Positions 34,609 to 44,082 of a stretch of DNA of 64,000 bases are shown here, in pieces. Both the position numbers and the translations under genes were made by a program. Where the stretch lies: contig DGAG01000016.1 of assembly GCA_002382325.1 (NCBI GenBank), positions 1 to 64,000 of the forward strand. The letters are read 5' to 3'. Under the pieces are notes generated by a model, which saw nothing but the letters and a program-made list of their open reading frames with translations, was not told the DNA's origin and did no database searches. Positions within the stretch are counted from its first letter, which is position 1. Each line of letters begins with the position of its first letter. The DNA is from Epsilonproteobacteria bacterium UBA4036 (GTDB taxonomy: Bacteria; Campylobacterota; Campylobacteria; Campylobacterales; Arcobacteraceae).

Positions 34609-35307
34609 ATGAAAATACAAAGAGAACAAGTAATAAAAATAATCAAATATTGTGATGAAAACCCAAATTTTTATTTTCCATTTAAAATTATTTGTAAAGA
34701 TTTTAAAGAAAATACTGAATATTACCAAACAGATTTTTTGGAAGAAATGGATTATAAATTTATTGAAAAAGATAATAATTTAATAAATTTTTATTTAGAA
34801 GAAAATTTACAAAATTTGTATTCAGAAACAGTAGAATTGATGGCAAAAGGTTTTCTTCATAAAATTGAACATAAAGATATTTTAAATAAAATTTCAAATT
34901 TAGCAATAGAATATAGAACAAGTTGGAAAGAAGATTTATGGGAATCTTCTGACATTGAAGAATATGGATTAAATGAGTTTTTAGGTGGAAAAGCAGAGGC
35001 ATTTGAAGATTGTGTAGAGATTATTAATAAATATTTGTTTACTATTCCAATGCTATCAACAAATGTAATTATAAAAGAATTAGAAAATTTAGCACAAACA
35101 TTTCAAACAAATAATGGGGAATCAATTACTTATTCAGATATTTATAAATGGAGAGAAAGAGCATCTTTTATATCAATAAATGAAATGGGACAAAGTATTT
35201 TACAATTGATCAATGGCGAATTTGATTTTGATGATGAAAAAATTTATTTAATTGCAGAATCTATTATTCTAAGAATTAAATCTGATACAAATAAATGGTA
35301 TGAATAA
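34609..35307 (+). CDS. Hypothetical protein co-transcribed with dpnI
   Basis: A 232-residue acidic, helical protein that begins 3 bp after dpnI, with AAGGTAA before the ATG. I find no known motif. Pneumococcal DpnI is also followed by a small gene (dpnD) of unknown function, but this protein is longer and I see no clear resemblance. Composition is as AT-rich as dpnI, so the two probably arrived together. It could be a helper of the restriction system. Confidence 0.6.
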   Translation: MKIQREQVIKIIKYCDENPNFYFPFKIICKDFKENTEYYQTDFLEEMDYKFIEKDNNLINFYLEENLQNLYSETVELMAKGFLHKIEHKDILNKISNLAIEYRTSWKEDLWESSDIEEYGLNEFLGGKAEAFEDCVEIINKYLFTIPMLSTNVIIKELENLAQTFQTNNGESITYSDIYKWRERASFISINEMGQSILQLINGEFDFDDEKIYLIAESIILRIKSDTNKWYE

Positions 35308-35308
35308 A

Positions 35309-35489
35309 ATGTATCAGCCTTTGGCTTTTATGGTTATGCAAAGATTTTTGCAAAATGGATTTAGTTTAAAAGAAGATATTATAAAACATCAACATAACTG
35401 TAAAGCTACGGGTTTTGGGTGAAAAAAGTATAGAAGCCAATTTCTTACTTATAATGCACGAGCATTTGTTTATATTTAAAAAGGGATAA
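35309..35489 (+). pseudogene. Relic C-terminus of a second DNA methyltransferase
   Basis: The first frame (35309-35422) reads ...MQRFLQNGFSLKEDIIKHQHNCKATGFG then stops. Another frame continues ANFLLIMHEHLFIFKKG (35436-35489) and stops. Together these match the C-terminal end of a family of DNA N6/N4 methyltransferases, which carry EDIIKxQHNCKxTGFW and then FLLxxHExLFIF. So this is a frameshifted 3' fragment with its catalytic part gone. It lies 1 bp after the gene downstream of dpnI. Confidence 0.6.
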
Positions 35490-35542
35490 GAGTTAAGCTT
35501 TATCCTTCACCAATCAAAAAGTAAATTAAAAAATAGGATAAA

Positions 35543-35572
35543 TTAAACCACAAGATTTATCTTGTGGTTTAA
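35543..35572 (-). terminator. Intrinsic terminator after aspA
   Basis: TTAAACCACAAGA (35543-35555) pairs with TCTTGTGGTTTAA (35560-35572) around a 4-nt loop. On the minus strand a T-rich tract follows. It lies 6 bp past the aspA stop and separates it from the restriction island. Confidence 0.75.
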
Positions 35573-35578
35573 TAGTGC

Positions 35579-36982
35579 TTAGGCTTGATAGTTTCTGACC
35601 ATATTTTTGGGATGAAGTAACTCATCGAGTTCTTCTTTGGTAAAGAGTTCTTGTTCTAAAATGATGTCATAGACTCGTTTGTTTTGTGCCAAAGCCTCTT
35701 TGGCGATGGTTGAGCTTTTTTCATAGCCTAACACAGGAGCCAAACACGTAATAAGGCTTACTGAGTTTAAGATATTTTTCATACATATCTCTTCATTGGC
35801 GGTGATGCCTTTAACGCATTTTTCGCCTAAGGTATAAAACGCTTTTCGCATCATATTAATAGACGTAAAGAGTTTATACGCAATCAAAGGTTCAAATACG
35901 TTGAGTTGCAGTTGCCCGTGCTCACTTGCGATTGAAATGGTAGCATCCGCACCAATAACTTCAAATGCCACTTGATTGACCACTTCGGGAATAACAGGAT
36001 TGACTTTACCTGGCATGATAGAGCTTCCTGGTTGCATTGGAGGAAGATTGATTTCATTTAACCCTGCTCGTGGACCACTGCTTAAAAGCCGTAAATCGTT
36101 GCACACTTTAGACATCTTGATGGCAATACGTTTTAAAATCCCTGAAATATGCACAAACGCACCCGTGTCTTGCGTAGCTTCGATTAAGTCACCGGCACTG
36201 ATATAATCAACCCCTGTTACTTCTCGTAAGTTGCTAATGACTTTTCGTTGGTACGCGGGTTTGGTGTTGATGCCTGTTCCAATAGCCGTAGCGCCTAAAT
36301 TAACCTCTTTAAGCAGTGCTTGAGCATCTCGAAGTCTGAAAATATCTTCATCGATCATCACGGCAAAGGTTTTAAACTCTTGCCCCAATGTCATGGGCAC
36401 AGCATCTTGAAGTTGAGTTCTTCCCATTTTAAGAACATCTTTAAACTCAACGGATTTTTCATAAAAACAATCCCGTAAAAAACGCAGGGAGTCTTTGAGT
36501 TTAAAAATGAGTTCGTGCAACGTAACTTTGATGGCAGTAGGATAGACATCGTTGGTGGATTGACTCATATTAATATGATTGTTAGGATGAATAATATCAT
36601 ACGAACTTTTGGGATGCCCCAAGATTTCTAATGCCCGATTGGCGATGACTTCATTGGCGTTCATATTCGTAGAAGTTCCTGCTCCTCCTTGAATTGGGTC
36701 AACAATAAATTGGTCATGAAATTTGCCATCAATAATCTCATTGCACGCTTGTATAATTGCATCGCGTTGCATATCGGTTAAATCGCCCAATTCAAAGTTG
36801 GTCAAGGCACACGCTTTTTTGACTTTGGCTAATGATTTGATAAAGGTAGGGAAAAGTGAAATATCGGTTTTAGTGATATTGAAATTCTCTTTTGCTCTAA
36901 CAGATTGAATCCCATAATATTTGTTAAGTTCTATTTGTTTTTCGCCCAAAAAATCTTTTTCGATACGATATAAGGTCTCCAT
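35579..36982 (-). CDS. aspA: Aspartate ammonia-lyase AspA
   Basis: Splits aspartate to fumarate and ammonia, feeding the TCA cycle and fumarate respiration. The 467 residues have the superfamily signature GSSIMPGKVNP with the catalytic serine loop, GTGINTKPAY, and the first conserved region with STNDVYPTA. The N-terminal RIEKDFLGEKQI and the C-terminal residues favour aspartase over class II fumarase, which is close in sequence. It has its own terminator and is divergent from mutY. Confidence 0.92.
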   Translation of the reverse strand: METLYRIEKDFLGEKQIELNKYYGIQSVRAKENFNITKTDISLFPTFIKSLAKVKKACALTNFELGDLTDMQRDAIIQACNEIIDGKFHDQFIVDPIQGGAGTSTNMNANEVIANRALEILGHPKSSYDIIHPNNHINMSQSTNDVYPTAIKVTLHELIFKLKDSLRFLRDCFYEKSVEFKDVLKMGRTQLQDAVPMTLGQEFKTFAVMIDEDIFRLRDAQALLKEVNLGATAIGTGINTKPAYQRKVISNLREVTGVDYISAGDLIEATQDTGAFVHISGILKRIAIKMSKVCNDLRLLSSGPRAGLNEINLPPMQPGSSIMPGKVNPVIPEVVNQVAFEVIGADATISIASEHGQLQLNVFEPLIAYKLFTSINMMRKAFYTLGEKCVKGITANEEICMKNILNSVSLITCLAPVLGYEKSSTIAKEALAQNKRVYDIILEQELFTKEELDELLHPKNMVRNYQA

Positions 36983-37087
36983 AATTTTCCTCTTATTTTG
37001 ATTTTTAATATAAATGTCGAGTATACTCTTTTAAACGTATATAAATGGTTACGTAAATGTTTTATTTAAATTTATTTAGGAAAAGCT

Positions 37088-38047
37088 GTGAATAGCAAAA
37101 AAAACTCACCTTTAATCCAATGGTACAATACGTTTGGACGACACGATTTACCGTGGCGAAATACCACCAATGCGTATCATATTTATCTCAGCGAAATTAT
37201 GTTGCAACAAACTCAAGTCAAGACGGTATTGGAGCGGTTTTATTTTCAATTTTTAGAGAAGTTTCCTTCCTTGCAAAGTGTTGCACAAGCCCATGAAGAT
37301 GAGATCTTAAAAGCATGGGAAGGGTTGGGTTATTACACAAGAGCCAGAAATTTGCACAAAACCGCACAAGAGACAAAAGCAGTTTTGCCTCAAAGTGTTG
37401 ATGAATTGGTCAAGCTTTCAGGCATTGGACTCTCAACTGCTCATGCAATTGCCTGTTTTGCTTTTGGGGCGAAAGTACCTATTTTAGATGGCAATGTCAA
37501 GCGGATTTTGTACCGTTATTTTGCCTTAAAAAGTGCCAGTGAAAAAGAGCTTTGGAAAAGAGCCTATGCGTTGTTTGAGGGCAATGAAACTATGGCGTAT
37601 GAACACAATCAAGCGTTGATGGATATTGGCTCGTATGTTTGTACAAGAACTCAAGCAAAATGCCAAGAGTGTCCTTTCAATCAAACGTGTCAAGGAAAAT
37701 CTACGCCTTTAGCATTTCCACAAAAAAAGCCCAAAAAAGCCAAAGAACAACGAACACGTTTTTTGATTATTTATCGACATCAAAATCGTTTGGCTTTGTC
37801 GAAAAATGAAACCAAATTACTCAAAGGTTTATATGGGTTTTTCCAGTATGAGGAATTGCCACAAATAGAGGGTTTGAACTATTTAGGAACCATTAAACAT
37901 GAATATTCACACATCTCATTGAGTGCCAAAGTGTATGTTTGTGATGTTGAATTAAATCAATGTAAAGAGTGGTTTGAATATGATTCGATTTCTCAAATGG
38001 CACTGAGCAGAGTTGACCACAAGGCATGGGCACTTTTAAAAAATTAG
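37088..38047 (+). CDS. mutY: A/G-specific adenine glycosylase MutY
   Basis: Removes adenine mispaired with 8-oxoguanine. It has EIMLQQTQV (about 31-39), the helix-hairpin-helix LVKLSGIGLSTAHAIACFAFG, the catalytic Asp in VPILDGNVKRIL, and the iron-sulphur cysteines C-x6-C-xx-C-x5-C (CTRTQAKCQECPFNQTC). A C-terminal NUDIX-like domain (about 215-319) reads 8-oxoG. At 319 residues it is slightly short but complete. The start is GTG at 37088 after AGGAAAAGCT. Confidence 0.94.
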   Translation: MNSKKNSPLIQWYNTFGRHDLPWRNTTNAYHIYLSEIMLQQTQVKTVLERFYFQFLEKFPSLQSVAQAHEDEILKAWEGLGYYTRARNLHKTAQETKAVLPQSVDELVKLSGIGLSTAHAIACFAFGAKVPILDGNVKRILYRYFALKSASEKELWKRAYALFEGNETMAYEHNQALMDIGSYVCTRTQAKCQECPFNQTCQGKSTPLAFPQKKPKKAKEQRTRFLIIYRHQNRLALSKNETKLLKGLYGFFQYEELPQIEGLNYLGTIKHEYSHISLSAKVYVCDVELNQCKEWFEYDSISQMALSRVDHKAWALLKN

Positions 38048-38176
38048 ATGAATATGCACAAATCATTCCTTTGGATAAAAAATTAGTTAAAATTTTTAAA
38101 AAAATTGACAAGATGTAACAAAATCAGAGAAGTTTTTTGCTAAAATTCCTTACAATTTTGTAAAAGGAAAAAAAAG

Positions 38177-39529
38177 ATGTCATATTTAGAAGATGTATTT
38201 AACTATTTAAAACGAACCAGCCCTGCTCAAAGCGAGTTTTATCAAGCAGCAGAAGAAGTATTATACTCATTGGAACCTCTTTTGGATAAATATCCAAAAT
38301 ACAGAAAACACAAAATCATAGAACGAATTGTAGAACCCGAACGACAAATTATGTTTCGAATCAACTGGGTGGATGACAACGGTGAGATTCAAGTCAATAA
38401 AGGGTATCGAATCGAGTTTAACTCAGCACTGGGACCTTATAAAGGGGGACTTCGATTTCATCCAAGTGTCAATGCAGGGGTAATCAAATTTTTAGGCTTT
38501 GAACAGATTTTTAAAAATGCGTTAACAGGTCTTCAAATTGGGGGCGGAAAAGGGGGAAGCGATTTTAACCCTAAAGGACGGTCAGACAATGAAATCATGC
38601 GATTTTGTCAAGCGTTTATGAGTGAATTGTATCGACATATTGGGGCCAATACCGATGTGCCTGCAGGAGATATTGGAGTGGGGGCAAGAGAGATTGGGTA
38701 TATGTTTGGAATGTACAAAAAACTTGCCAACAAATACGAAGGGGTTTTAACAGGAAAATCACTCAAATGGGGTGGTTCACTTGCGCGTACAGAAGCCACA
38801 GGATATGGCTGTGTCTATTTTGCAAAATATATGTTAGCCGCACGAGGAGAAACGTTAGAGGGCAAAAAATGTGTGGTTTCAGGTTCTGGAAATGTGGCGA
38901 TTTATACCATTGAAAAGCTTTATCATTTAGGGGCATTGCCTATTACTTGTAGTGATTCAAAAGGGATGATTGTCGATGAAGAGGGAATTGATTTATTGCT
39001 TTTAAAAGAGTTAAAAGAGAATCAACGTACCAGTTTAAGTGAATACACCACCTATCGACCTCATGCAAAATATACACCAGTAGAAGAGTATCCAGCAGGT
39101 AAAAATGGAGTTTACAGCGTTCCTTGTGATGCGGCATTTCCAAGTGCAACACAAAATGAACTTAATGTTGAAGATGCAAAAGCTCTTTTAGCCAATGGAT
39201 GTATTTGTGTGAGTGAAGGGGCGAATATGCCATCAACAGCAGAAGCCGTTGAATTGTTTGTTGAATCAAAAATTGCATACGGACCAGGAAAAGCTGCCAA
39301 TGCAGGAGGGGTTGCTACAAGTCAACTGGAAATGGCACAAAATGCTTCGATGGTATCATGGACATTTGAAGAAGTCGATGCCAAATTGGATCAAATTATG
39401 AAAAATATTTTTGAATCTGCCAGTTCAACGGCGGCTGAGTTTGGAGAACCTACCAATTTAGTTTTGGGTGCAAATATTGCAGGATTTAAAAAAGTTGCTG
39501 ATGCCATGATTGAGCAAGGCTTAGTCTAA
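38177..39529 (+). CDS. gdhA: NADP-type glutamate dehydrogenase
   Basis: Links 2-oxoglutarate and ammonia to glutamate. The 450 residues match the hexameric bacterial class: GPYKGGLRFHPSVN, the catalytic region QIGGGKGGSDFNPKGRS, PAGDIGVGAREIGYMFG, and the nucleotide-binding VVSGSGNVAIY. AAAAGGAAAAAAAAG precedes the ATG. It is transcribed alone and closed by a terminator hairpin. Confidence 0.96.
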   Translation: MSYLEDVFNYLKRTSPAQSEFYQAAEEVLYSLEPLLDKYPKYRKHKIIERIVEPERQIMFRINWVDDNGEIQVNKGYRIEFNSALGPYKGGLRFHPSVNAGVIKFLGFEQIFKNALTGLQIGGGKGGSDFNPKGRSDNEIMRFCQAFMSELYRHIGANTDVPAGDIGVGAREIGYMFGMYKKLANKYEGVLTGKSLKWGGSLARTEATGYGCVYFAKYMLAARGETLEGKKCVVSGSGNVAIYTIEKLYHLGALPITCSDSKGMIVDEEGIDLLLLKELKENQRTSLSEYTTYRPHAKYTPVEEYPAGKNGVYSVPCDAAFPSATQNELNVEDAKALLANGCICVSEGANMPSTAEAVELFVESKIAYGPGKAANAGGVATSQLEMAQNASMVSWTFEEVDAKLDQIMKNIFESASSTAAEFGEPTNLVLGANIAGFKKVADAMIEQGLV

Positions 39530-39538
39530 TCTTCTTTA

Positions 39539-39568
39539 ATACAGTACTTCCAAACAGAAGTACTGTAT
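39539..39568 (+). terminator. Terminator hairpin after gdhA
   Basis: ATACAGTACTTC (39539-39550) pairs perfectly with GAAGTACTGTAT (39557-39568) around a 6-nt loop, followed by CTTTCTTCT. The T-run is interrupted but the stem is strong. Confidence 0.7.
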
Positions 39569-39657
39569 CTTTCTTCTGGGGCTTTCTTCCCTAATTATTT
39601 TATTTATAAACTTATGCTAGAATATTGGCTTATTTATAACGGACATAAAGGTCAAAA

Positions 39658-40443
39658 TTGAAAGTAGGTGTGTTTGATTCGGGTTTAGGCGGATTAACGG
39701 TTTTAAAAGCCATTCAAGAAGTCTTAAAAGGAGCAGAGCTTTTTTATATTGCAGATACAGCATACGCTCCGTATGGGGAAAAGTCCGTTGAAGAGATTTT
39801 AAAACGATGCGATGATATTACTCGATATCTTTTGGAAACTCATGGCATAGAAGCACTCATAGTAGCGTGTAACACTGCTACATCAGCTGCCATTAAACAC
39901 TTAAGAGAAAAGTTCCCTTTTTTAATCGTCATTGGAACGGAACCGGGTATTAAACCGGCTATTTTAAAGACTCAAACGGCACAAGTGGGTGTGTTAGCAA
40001 CGCCAACCACACTTAAAGGTGACAAGTATCAGTTGTTGGTCAATGAGTTAGCCAATATCAAACACGTGACGTTGTACGAACAAGCATGTGTGGGGTTGGT
40101 TGAACAAATTGAAAAAGGGGAAACCCACACTAAAAAGACGTTTGAAATGCTTGAAAAATGGCTTATGCCTATGAAAGAAAAAAATGTTGATACCCTTGTG
40201 TTGGGGTGTACGCATTATCCTTTAGTAGAAGAGACCATCAAACGTATTATGGGAAATGATATTACGTTGATACAAACAGGCGATGCCATTGCCAAGCATT
40301 TGATGTGTTTGAGTCAAAATAAAGGGCATAAAAATGAGGGAGAGTTGCTTACTCATGTCTGTTATACGGGTGAAATAAACCATTTGATGATTGAAAAAAT
40401 CATCAACAATAAAACCATAAAAGTTAGGAAGTGTGCCATATGA
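39658..40443 (+). CDS. murI: Glutamate racemase MurI
   Basis: Produces D-glutamate for peptidoglycan. The two catalytic cysteines are in VACNTATSA (about 71) and LGCTHYPLV (about 183), and the N-terminal GVFDSGLGGLTVLK is the family signature. The 261 residues are typical. The start is TTG at 39658 after AAAGGTCAAAA. Its stop overlaps the dnaX start in an ATGA, so the two are translationally coupled. Confidence 0.95.
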   Translation: MKVGVFDSGLGGLTVLKAIQEVLKGAELFYIADTAYAPYGEKSVEEILKRCDDITRYLLETHGIEALIVACNTATSAAIKHLREKFPFLIVIGTEPGIKPAILKTQTAQVGVLATPTTLKGDKYQLLVNELANIKHVTLYEQACVGLVEQIEKGETHTKKTFEMLEKWLMPMKEKNVDTLVLGCTHYPLVEETIKRIMGNDITLIQTGDAIAKHLMCLSQNKGHKNEGELLTHVCYTGEINHLMIEKIINNKTIKVRKCAI

Positions 40444-42230
40444 ATCAAGAAACTGCCCAAAAAAAAGTATTGGCTTTAAAATATCGTCCCAAACGATTTG
40501 AAGATTTAATTGGACAAACAACGATTTCGCAAACGTTGAGTTTGGCGTTGGATTCAAATCGTCTTTCTCATGCGTACTTATTTTCAGGTTTGAGAGGAAG
40601 CGGAAAAACTTCCACAGCACGAATTATGGCAAAAGCATTACTGTGCAGCAATGGACCTACATCTAAACCGTGTGAAGTGTGTCCGAACTGTATTAGTACC
40701 AATACCAATCGGCACTTAGATGTGATTGAAATGGATGCCGCTTCAAATCGTGGGATTGATGATATTAAAGATTTGATTGAACACACCAAATACAAACCCA
40801 GTTCTGCTCGTTTTAAAGTCTTTATTATCGATGAGGTGCATATGTTGACTCCTCAAGCGTTTAATGCTTTGCTTAAAACACTTGAAGAACCTCCCGGGTT
40901 TGTAAAATTTATTTTAGCAACCACTGACCCACTGAAACTTCCTGCTACGATTTTAAGCCGAACACAACATTTTCGATTTAAAAAGATTTCCAACAAAGAT
41001 GTTATCCATCATTTATCGCATATTTTACATGAAGAAAATATTGATTATGAAACGGAAGCGTTGGATATCTTAAGCCGAAGCGGACAAGGCAGTTTGCGAG
41101 ATACCCTTACTTTGCTTGACCAAGCCATTATTTTTTCCAAAGGGAAAATCACCACCGCGTGTGTGACCGATATGTTGGGTATGATTGACCCACAATTTAT
41201 GGATAATATTTTTGATGTTGTGTTACACAAAGGAGAGATTAATCCTATTATTGAAGCACTTGAAGAGTATGAAGCGGGGCAAGTGTGCGATGAAATGACC
41301 GTTTATTTAAAACAAAAAATGCTTCAAAACGATAAAACAAAATTTGATGTGATGTTATACGACCGATTTTTTAGAATCATTGCCGATGCCAAACATTTGT
41401 TGAGTCTGAACTCAAACAGCAGTTTTGTACTGATTTTAATGCTTAATAAAATGATTGAAGCAACGCATTTAAAAACCATTGAAGAGATTATCAGTGAGGT
41501 TGAACACGTCCAAACCACGCCCAGTAGTAAACCTGCTGTTGTTCAAAAACCTCTTGAAAAACCCATACAAACCGCTCCTGCTGTACAACAAGAAGAACCT
41601 TCATTGGTGACGGCTAATTTAAACAGTGATTCGCACATGGAATTGACACAAACTTCAAACGATGAAGAAGAAATCTACGATGAACTGCCTACTCAAGAAG
41701 CGTATGTGGAATTGCCAACAGTAAATGCATCACAACAATATTATACACAACTTATTGATAAGATATATGAACGAAGCCATGAATTGGGTGAGTGTTTTGA
41801 GAAAAATTTTAAGCTGACCTCGTATGAAAATAATGTGTTGCATATTACTTCATATGCTCAAGATGAAGACCGAAAATTGTTGTATAAAAATTTTGCACTC
41901 ATACGAAGTTTTGTGGCAGATGTTTACGGCAATGAAACACAAATGGAGTTTGATAAAGCCGAAATCGAAAAAAAAAAGGATGAAATAGTCCAAAATAAAG
42001 AAGAAAACTCTGTTGCGTCAATGATTGAAGATGTGGAATTTCACTATAATGAGCAAGAATCCAATGGGAATGAACAAAGTTCAGGATGTGTGGCAAGCTC
42101 ACTTGATGCCAAAGAACCCAGTGCATCAGAGCAAGAGTTGCAAATACAAGAGTTGTTAAACTCTAACATGGTCAATAAAGCCAAAGAGTTGTTTGATATT
42201 AAAAAAATTAATGTGCAAACCAAGATTTAG
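40440..42230 (+). CDS. dnaX: DNA polymerase III subunit tau/gamma
   Basis: Clamp-loader ATPase of the replicase. Over 596 residues it shows Walker A GLRGSGKTSTAR (about 44-55), a zinc module with cysteines near 68-83 (CEVCPNC), Walker B VFIIDEVHML, the SRC-like TILSRTQHF, then a long acidic linker and C-terminal domain. The start is ATG at 40440, overlapping the murI stop. An earlier GTG is in frame but the ATGA overlap decides. Ten A residues at 41968-41977 could let ribosomes or polymerase slip; a -1 shift meets TGA two codons later. Confidence 0.94.
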   Translation: MNQETAQKKVLALKYRPKRFEDLIGQTTISQTLSLALDSNRLSHAYLFSGLRGSGKTSTARIMAKALLCSNGPTSKPCEVCPNCISTNTNRHLDVIEMDAASNRGIDDIKDLIEHTKYKPSSARFKVFIIDEVHMLTPQAFNALLKTLEEPPGFVKFILATTDPLKLPATILSRTQHFRFKKISNKDVIHHLSHILHEENIDYETEALDILSRSGQGSLRDTLTLLDQAIIFSKGKITTACVTDMLGMIDPQFMDNIFDVVLHKGEINPIIEALEEYEAGQVCDEMTVYLKQKMLQNDKTKFDVMLYDRFFRIIADAKHLLSLNSNSSFVLILMLNKMIEATHLKTIEEIISEVEHVQTTPSSKPAVVQKPLEKPIQTAPAVQQEEPSLVTANLNSDSHMELTQTSNDEEEIYDELPTQEAYVELPTVNASQQYYTQLIDKIYERSHELGECFEKNFKLTSYENNVLHITSYAQDEDRKLLYKNFALIRSFVADVYGNETQMEFDKAEIEKKKDEIVQNKEENSVASMIEDVEFHYNEQESNGNEQSSGCVASSLDAKEPSASEQELQIQELLNSNMVNKAKELFDIKKINVQTKI

Positions 42231-42288
42231 TTTTTTACACTTAAGAAAGCTTTGACTATAATAAATGAGTTTTAAAACAGGAGAAAAA

Positions 42289-43122
42289 ATGATAAAAAAA
42301 ATAACCCTTTTTGTATCGTGTTGTGCCGTTGCTACATCATTGTATGCCAAAGCAGTTGACAACGATATTATTGCATTTGAGAAGAAACGATTTGAAAATA
42401 ACAAACAAATTGAACTTAAAAAAGTGGAGTTGTACTTCAAACAAGAGTTGGCGCAAAAAGATTGGTATGCTTATATTTTAGACATAGATGCCAATTATCA
42501 AGGCAAACCCGTAAAATTTAAAGACATTGTTTTTTCCAATGGTTTGGTTGTAGCTCCTGAATTGATTGATTTAAAAAGTGGCAACAGCTTAAAAGATGGA
42601 ATTGTTCCAACGTTGGATGAAAAATATTACAACAAAGCCAATTTGATTTTAGGCGATGCCACTGCCAAAGATAAAATTGTGGTTTTTTCAGACCCTTTAT
42701 GCCCTTTTTGTATGGATTATATCCCCGATGTAATTAACCATGTTAAAAAGAGTGGTAATGTGGCGTTATACTATTATCATTTCCCTCTTCTAAGACTTCA
42801 TCCTGCGTCAAAAGCATTAACGAAACTTATGGATGTAGCACACGAACAAGGGGTTAAAGATATTATTTTAAAAACGTATCAAGCCGATTGGGATAAATAT
42901 TTTACCGAACAAGAAAGCGATGAGTTAAAAATCTTAAACGCGTTTAATCAAGAGTTTGGGTTGCAACTGACGTTGGAGCAAATCCAAGATAAAAAAATAG
43001 AAGAGAAAATTTACAAGGACATCTCTTTGGGAGAAGATGCTATGGTGCAAGGAACACCCACTATTTTTGTCAATGGCAAATACGATAAAACCAAAACAAA
43101 ATTTTTAGAGACAGGAAAATAA
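42289..43122 (+). CDS. Periplasmic DsbA/DsbG-like thioredoxin-fold protein
   Basis: The 277 residues start with a signal peptide (KKITLFVSCCAVATSLYAKA), so the protein is exported. A thioredoxin-like domain spans about 105-277 with the active site DPLCPFCMDY, and the cis-Pro loop GTPTIFVNGKY lies near the end. It is probably a thiol oxidase or isomerase acting on periplasmic proteins. The N-terminal 100 residues could be a dimerisation or linker region. AGGAGAAAAA precedes the ATG at 42289, which decides the start. It is followed by hemC after 3 bp. Confidence 0.85.
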   Translation: MIKKITLFVSCCAVATSLYAKAVDNDIIAFEKKRFENNKQIELKKVELYFKQELAQKDWYAYILDIDANYQGKPVKFKDIVFSNGLVVAPELIDLKSGNSLKDGIVPTLDEKYYNKANLILGDATAKDKIVVFSDPLCPFCMDYIPDVINHVKKSGNVALYYYHFPLLRLHPASKALTKLMDVAHEQGVKDIILKTYQADWDKYFTEQESDELKILNAFNQEFGLQLTLEQIQDKKIEEKIYKDISLGEDAMVQGTPTIFVNGKYDKTKTKFLETGK

Positions 43123-43125
43123 GGA

Positions 43126-44064
43126 ATGCAAAAATTAGTAATCGCAACAAGAAGCAGTCAATTGGCGTTATGGCAAAGTGAATATATCAAAGCAGAACTT
43201 TTAAAACATTATCCCACCATGGAGATTGAATTAAAAACATTTTCAACTAAAGCAGACAAAATTTTAGATGTGCCTTTGGCAAAAATTGGGGGCAAAGGAC
43301 TTTTTACTAAAGAGTTAGAAATTGCACTGCAAAATCATGAAGCCGATATTGCTGTACACTCACTTAAAGATGTGCCTGTTGAATTTGAAGAAGGATTTGT
43401 ATTGGCCGCATTAACCAAACGATTTGACCCAAGAGATGCGTTTTTAAGCCAAAAATATAAAAGTGTCCATGAATTGCCCCAAGGAGCTGTGATTGGAACA
43501 ACGAGTTTACGAAGACGAATGGAATTAAAACTCTTAAGACCCGATATTAAACTCAAAGATTTACGAGGAAACATTAACACACGAATTGCGAAACTTAAAG
43601 CAGGTGAATACGATGCCATTATTTTAGCGGCAACGGGTGTACAAAAACTTCAAATTGAACATGAGGTGAATTATTTTTCTCCCATTGCAGTTGAAGATAT
43701 GATTCCCTCAATGGGACAAGCCACTTTAGGAATAGAGACTTTGGACAATCCCAAATTAGTAGAGTTGCTTTCTGTTTTACATGACCAAAATGCGTTGATT
43801 GAATCGACCATTGAAAGAGATTTTGTGCGAACATTAGAAGGGGGTTGTCAAGTTCCTATTGGAGTTAAAGCCACCCTTTTAGAAGATAAAACTATCGATA
43901 TCAGAGCCATTGTAGGGATGCCCGATGGAAGTGAATATATCAAAGAAGAAATCAATATTGATATAAAAGATTATGCCAATGCAGGGCAAAACTTAGCACA
44001 AACGTTTATCAAAAAAGGAGCAAAAGAGTTGCTCAAACGTGCTGAGCAAGTGGCTTTTCAATAA
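43126..44064 (+). CDS. hemC: Porphobilinogen deaminase HemC
   Basis: Assembles four porphobilinogens into hydroxymethylbilane for haem synthesis. The cysteine that holds the dipyrromethane cofactor is in EGGCQVPIGV (about 241), with substrate-binding SLKDVP, TTSLRRRMEL and LRGNINTRI. The 312 residues are full length. It lies 3 bp after the thioredoxin-like gene and 18 bp before the hydrolase gene, probably one operon. Confidence 0.96.
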   Translation: MQKLVIATRSSQLALWQSEYIKAELLKHYPTMEIELKTFSTKADKILDVPLAKIGGKGLFTKELEIALQNHEADIAVHSLKDVPVEFEEGFVLAALTKRFDPRDAFLSQKYKSVHELPQGAVIGTTSLRRRMELKLLRPDIKLKDLRGNINTRIAKLKAGEYDAIILAATGVQKLQIEHEVNYFSPIAVEDMIPSMGQATLGIETLDNPKLVELLSVLHDQNALIESTIERDFVRTLEGGCQVPIGVKATLLEDKTIDIRAIVGMPDGSEYIKEEINIDIKDYANAGQNLAQTFIKKGAKELLKRAEQVAFQ

Positions 44065-44082
44065 CTAAAACAAGGAGAAAAA

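Noticed and set aside
38026..38118. 30-codon frame (MGTFKKLDEYAQ...) overlapping the end of mutY
   Set aside because: It overlaps mutY, its ribosome binding site is only 2 nt from the ATG, and lysine-rich frames are expected by chance in this AT-rich DNA.
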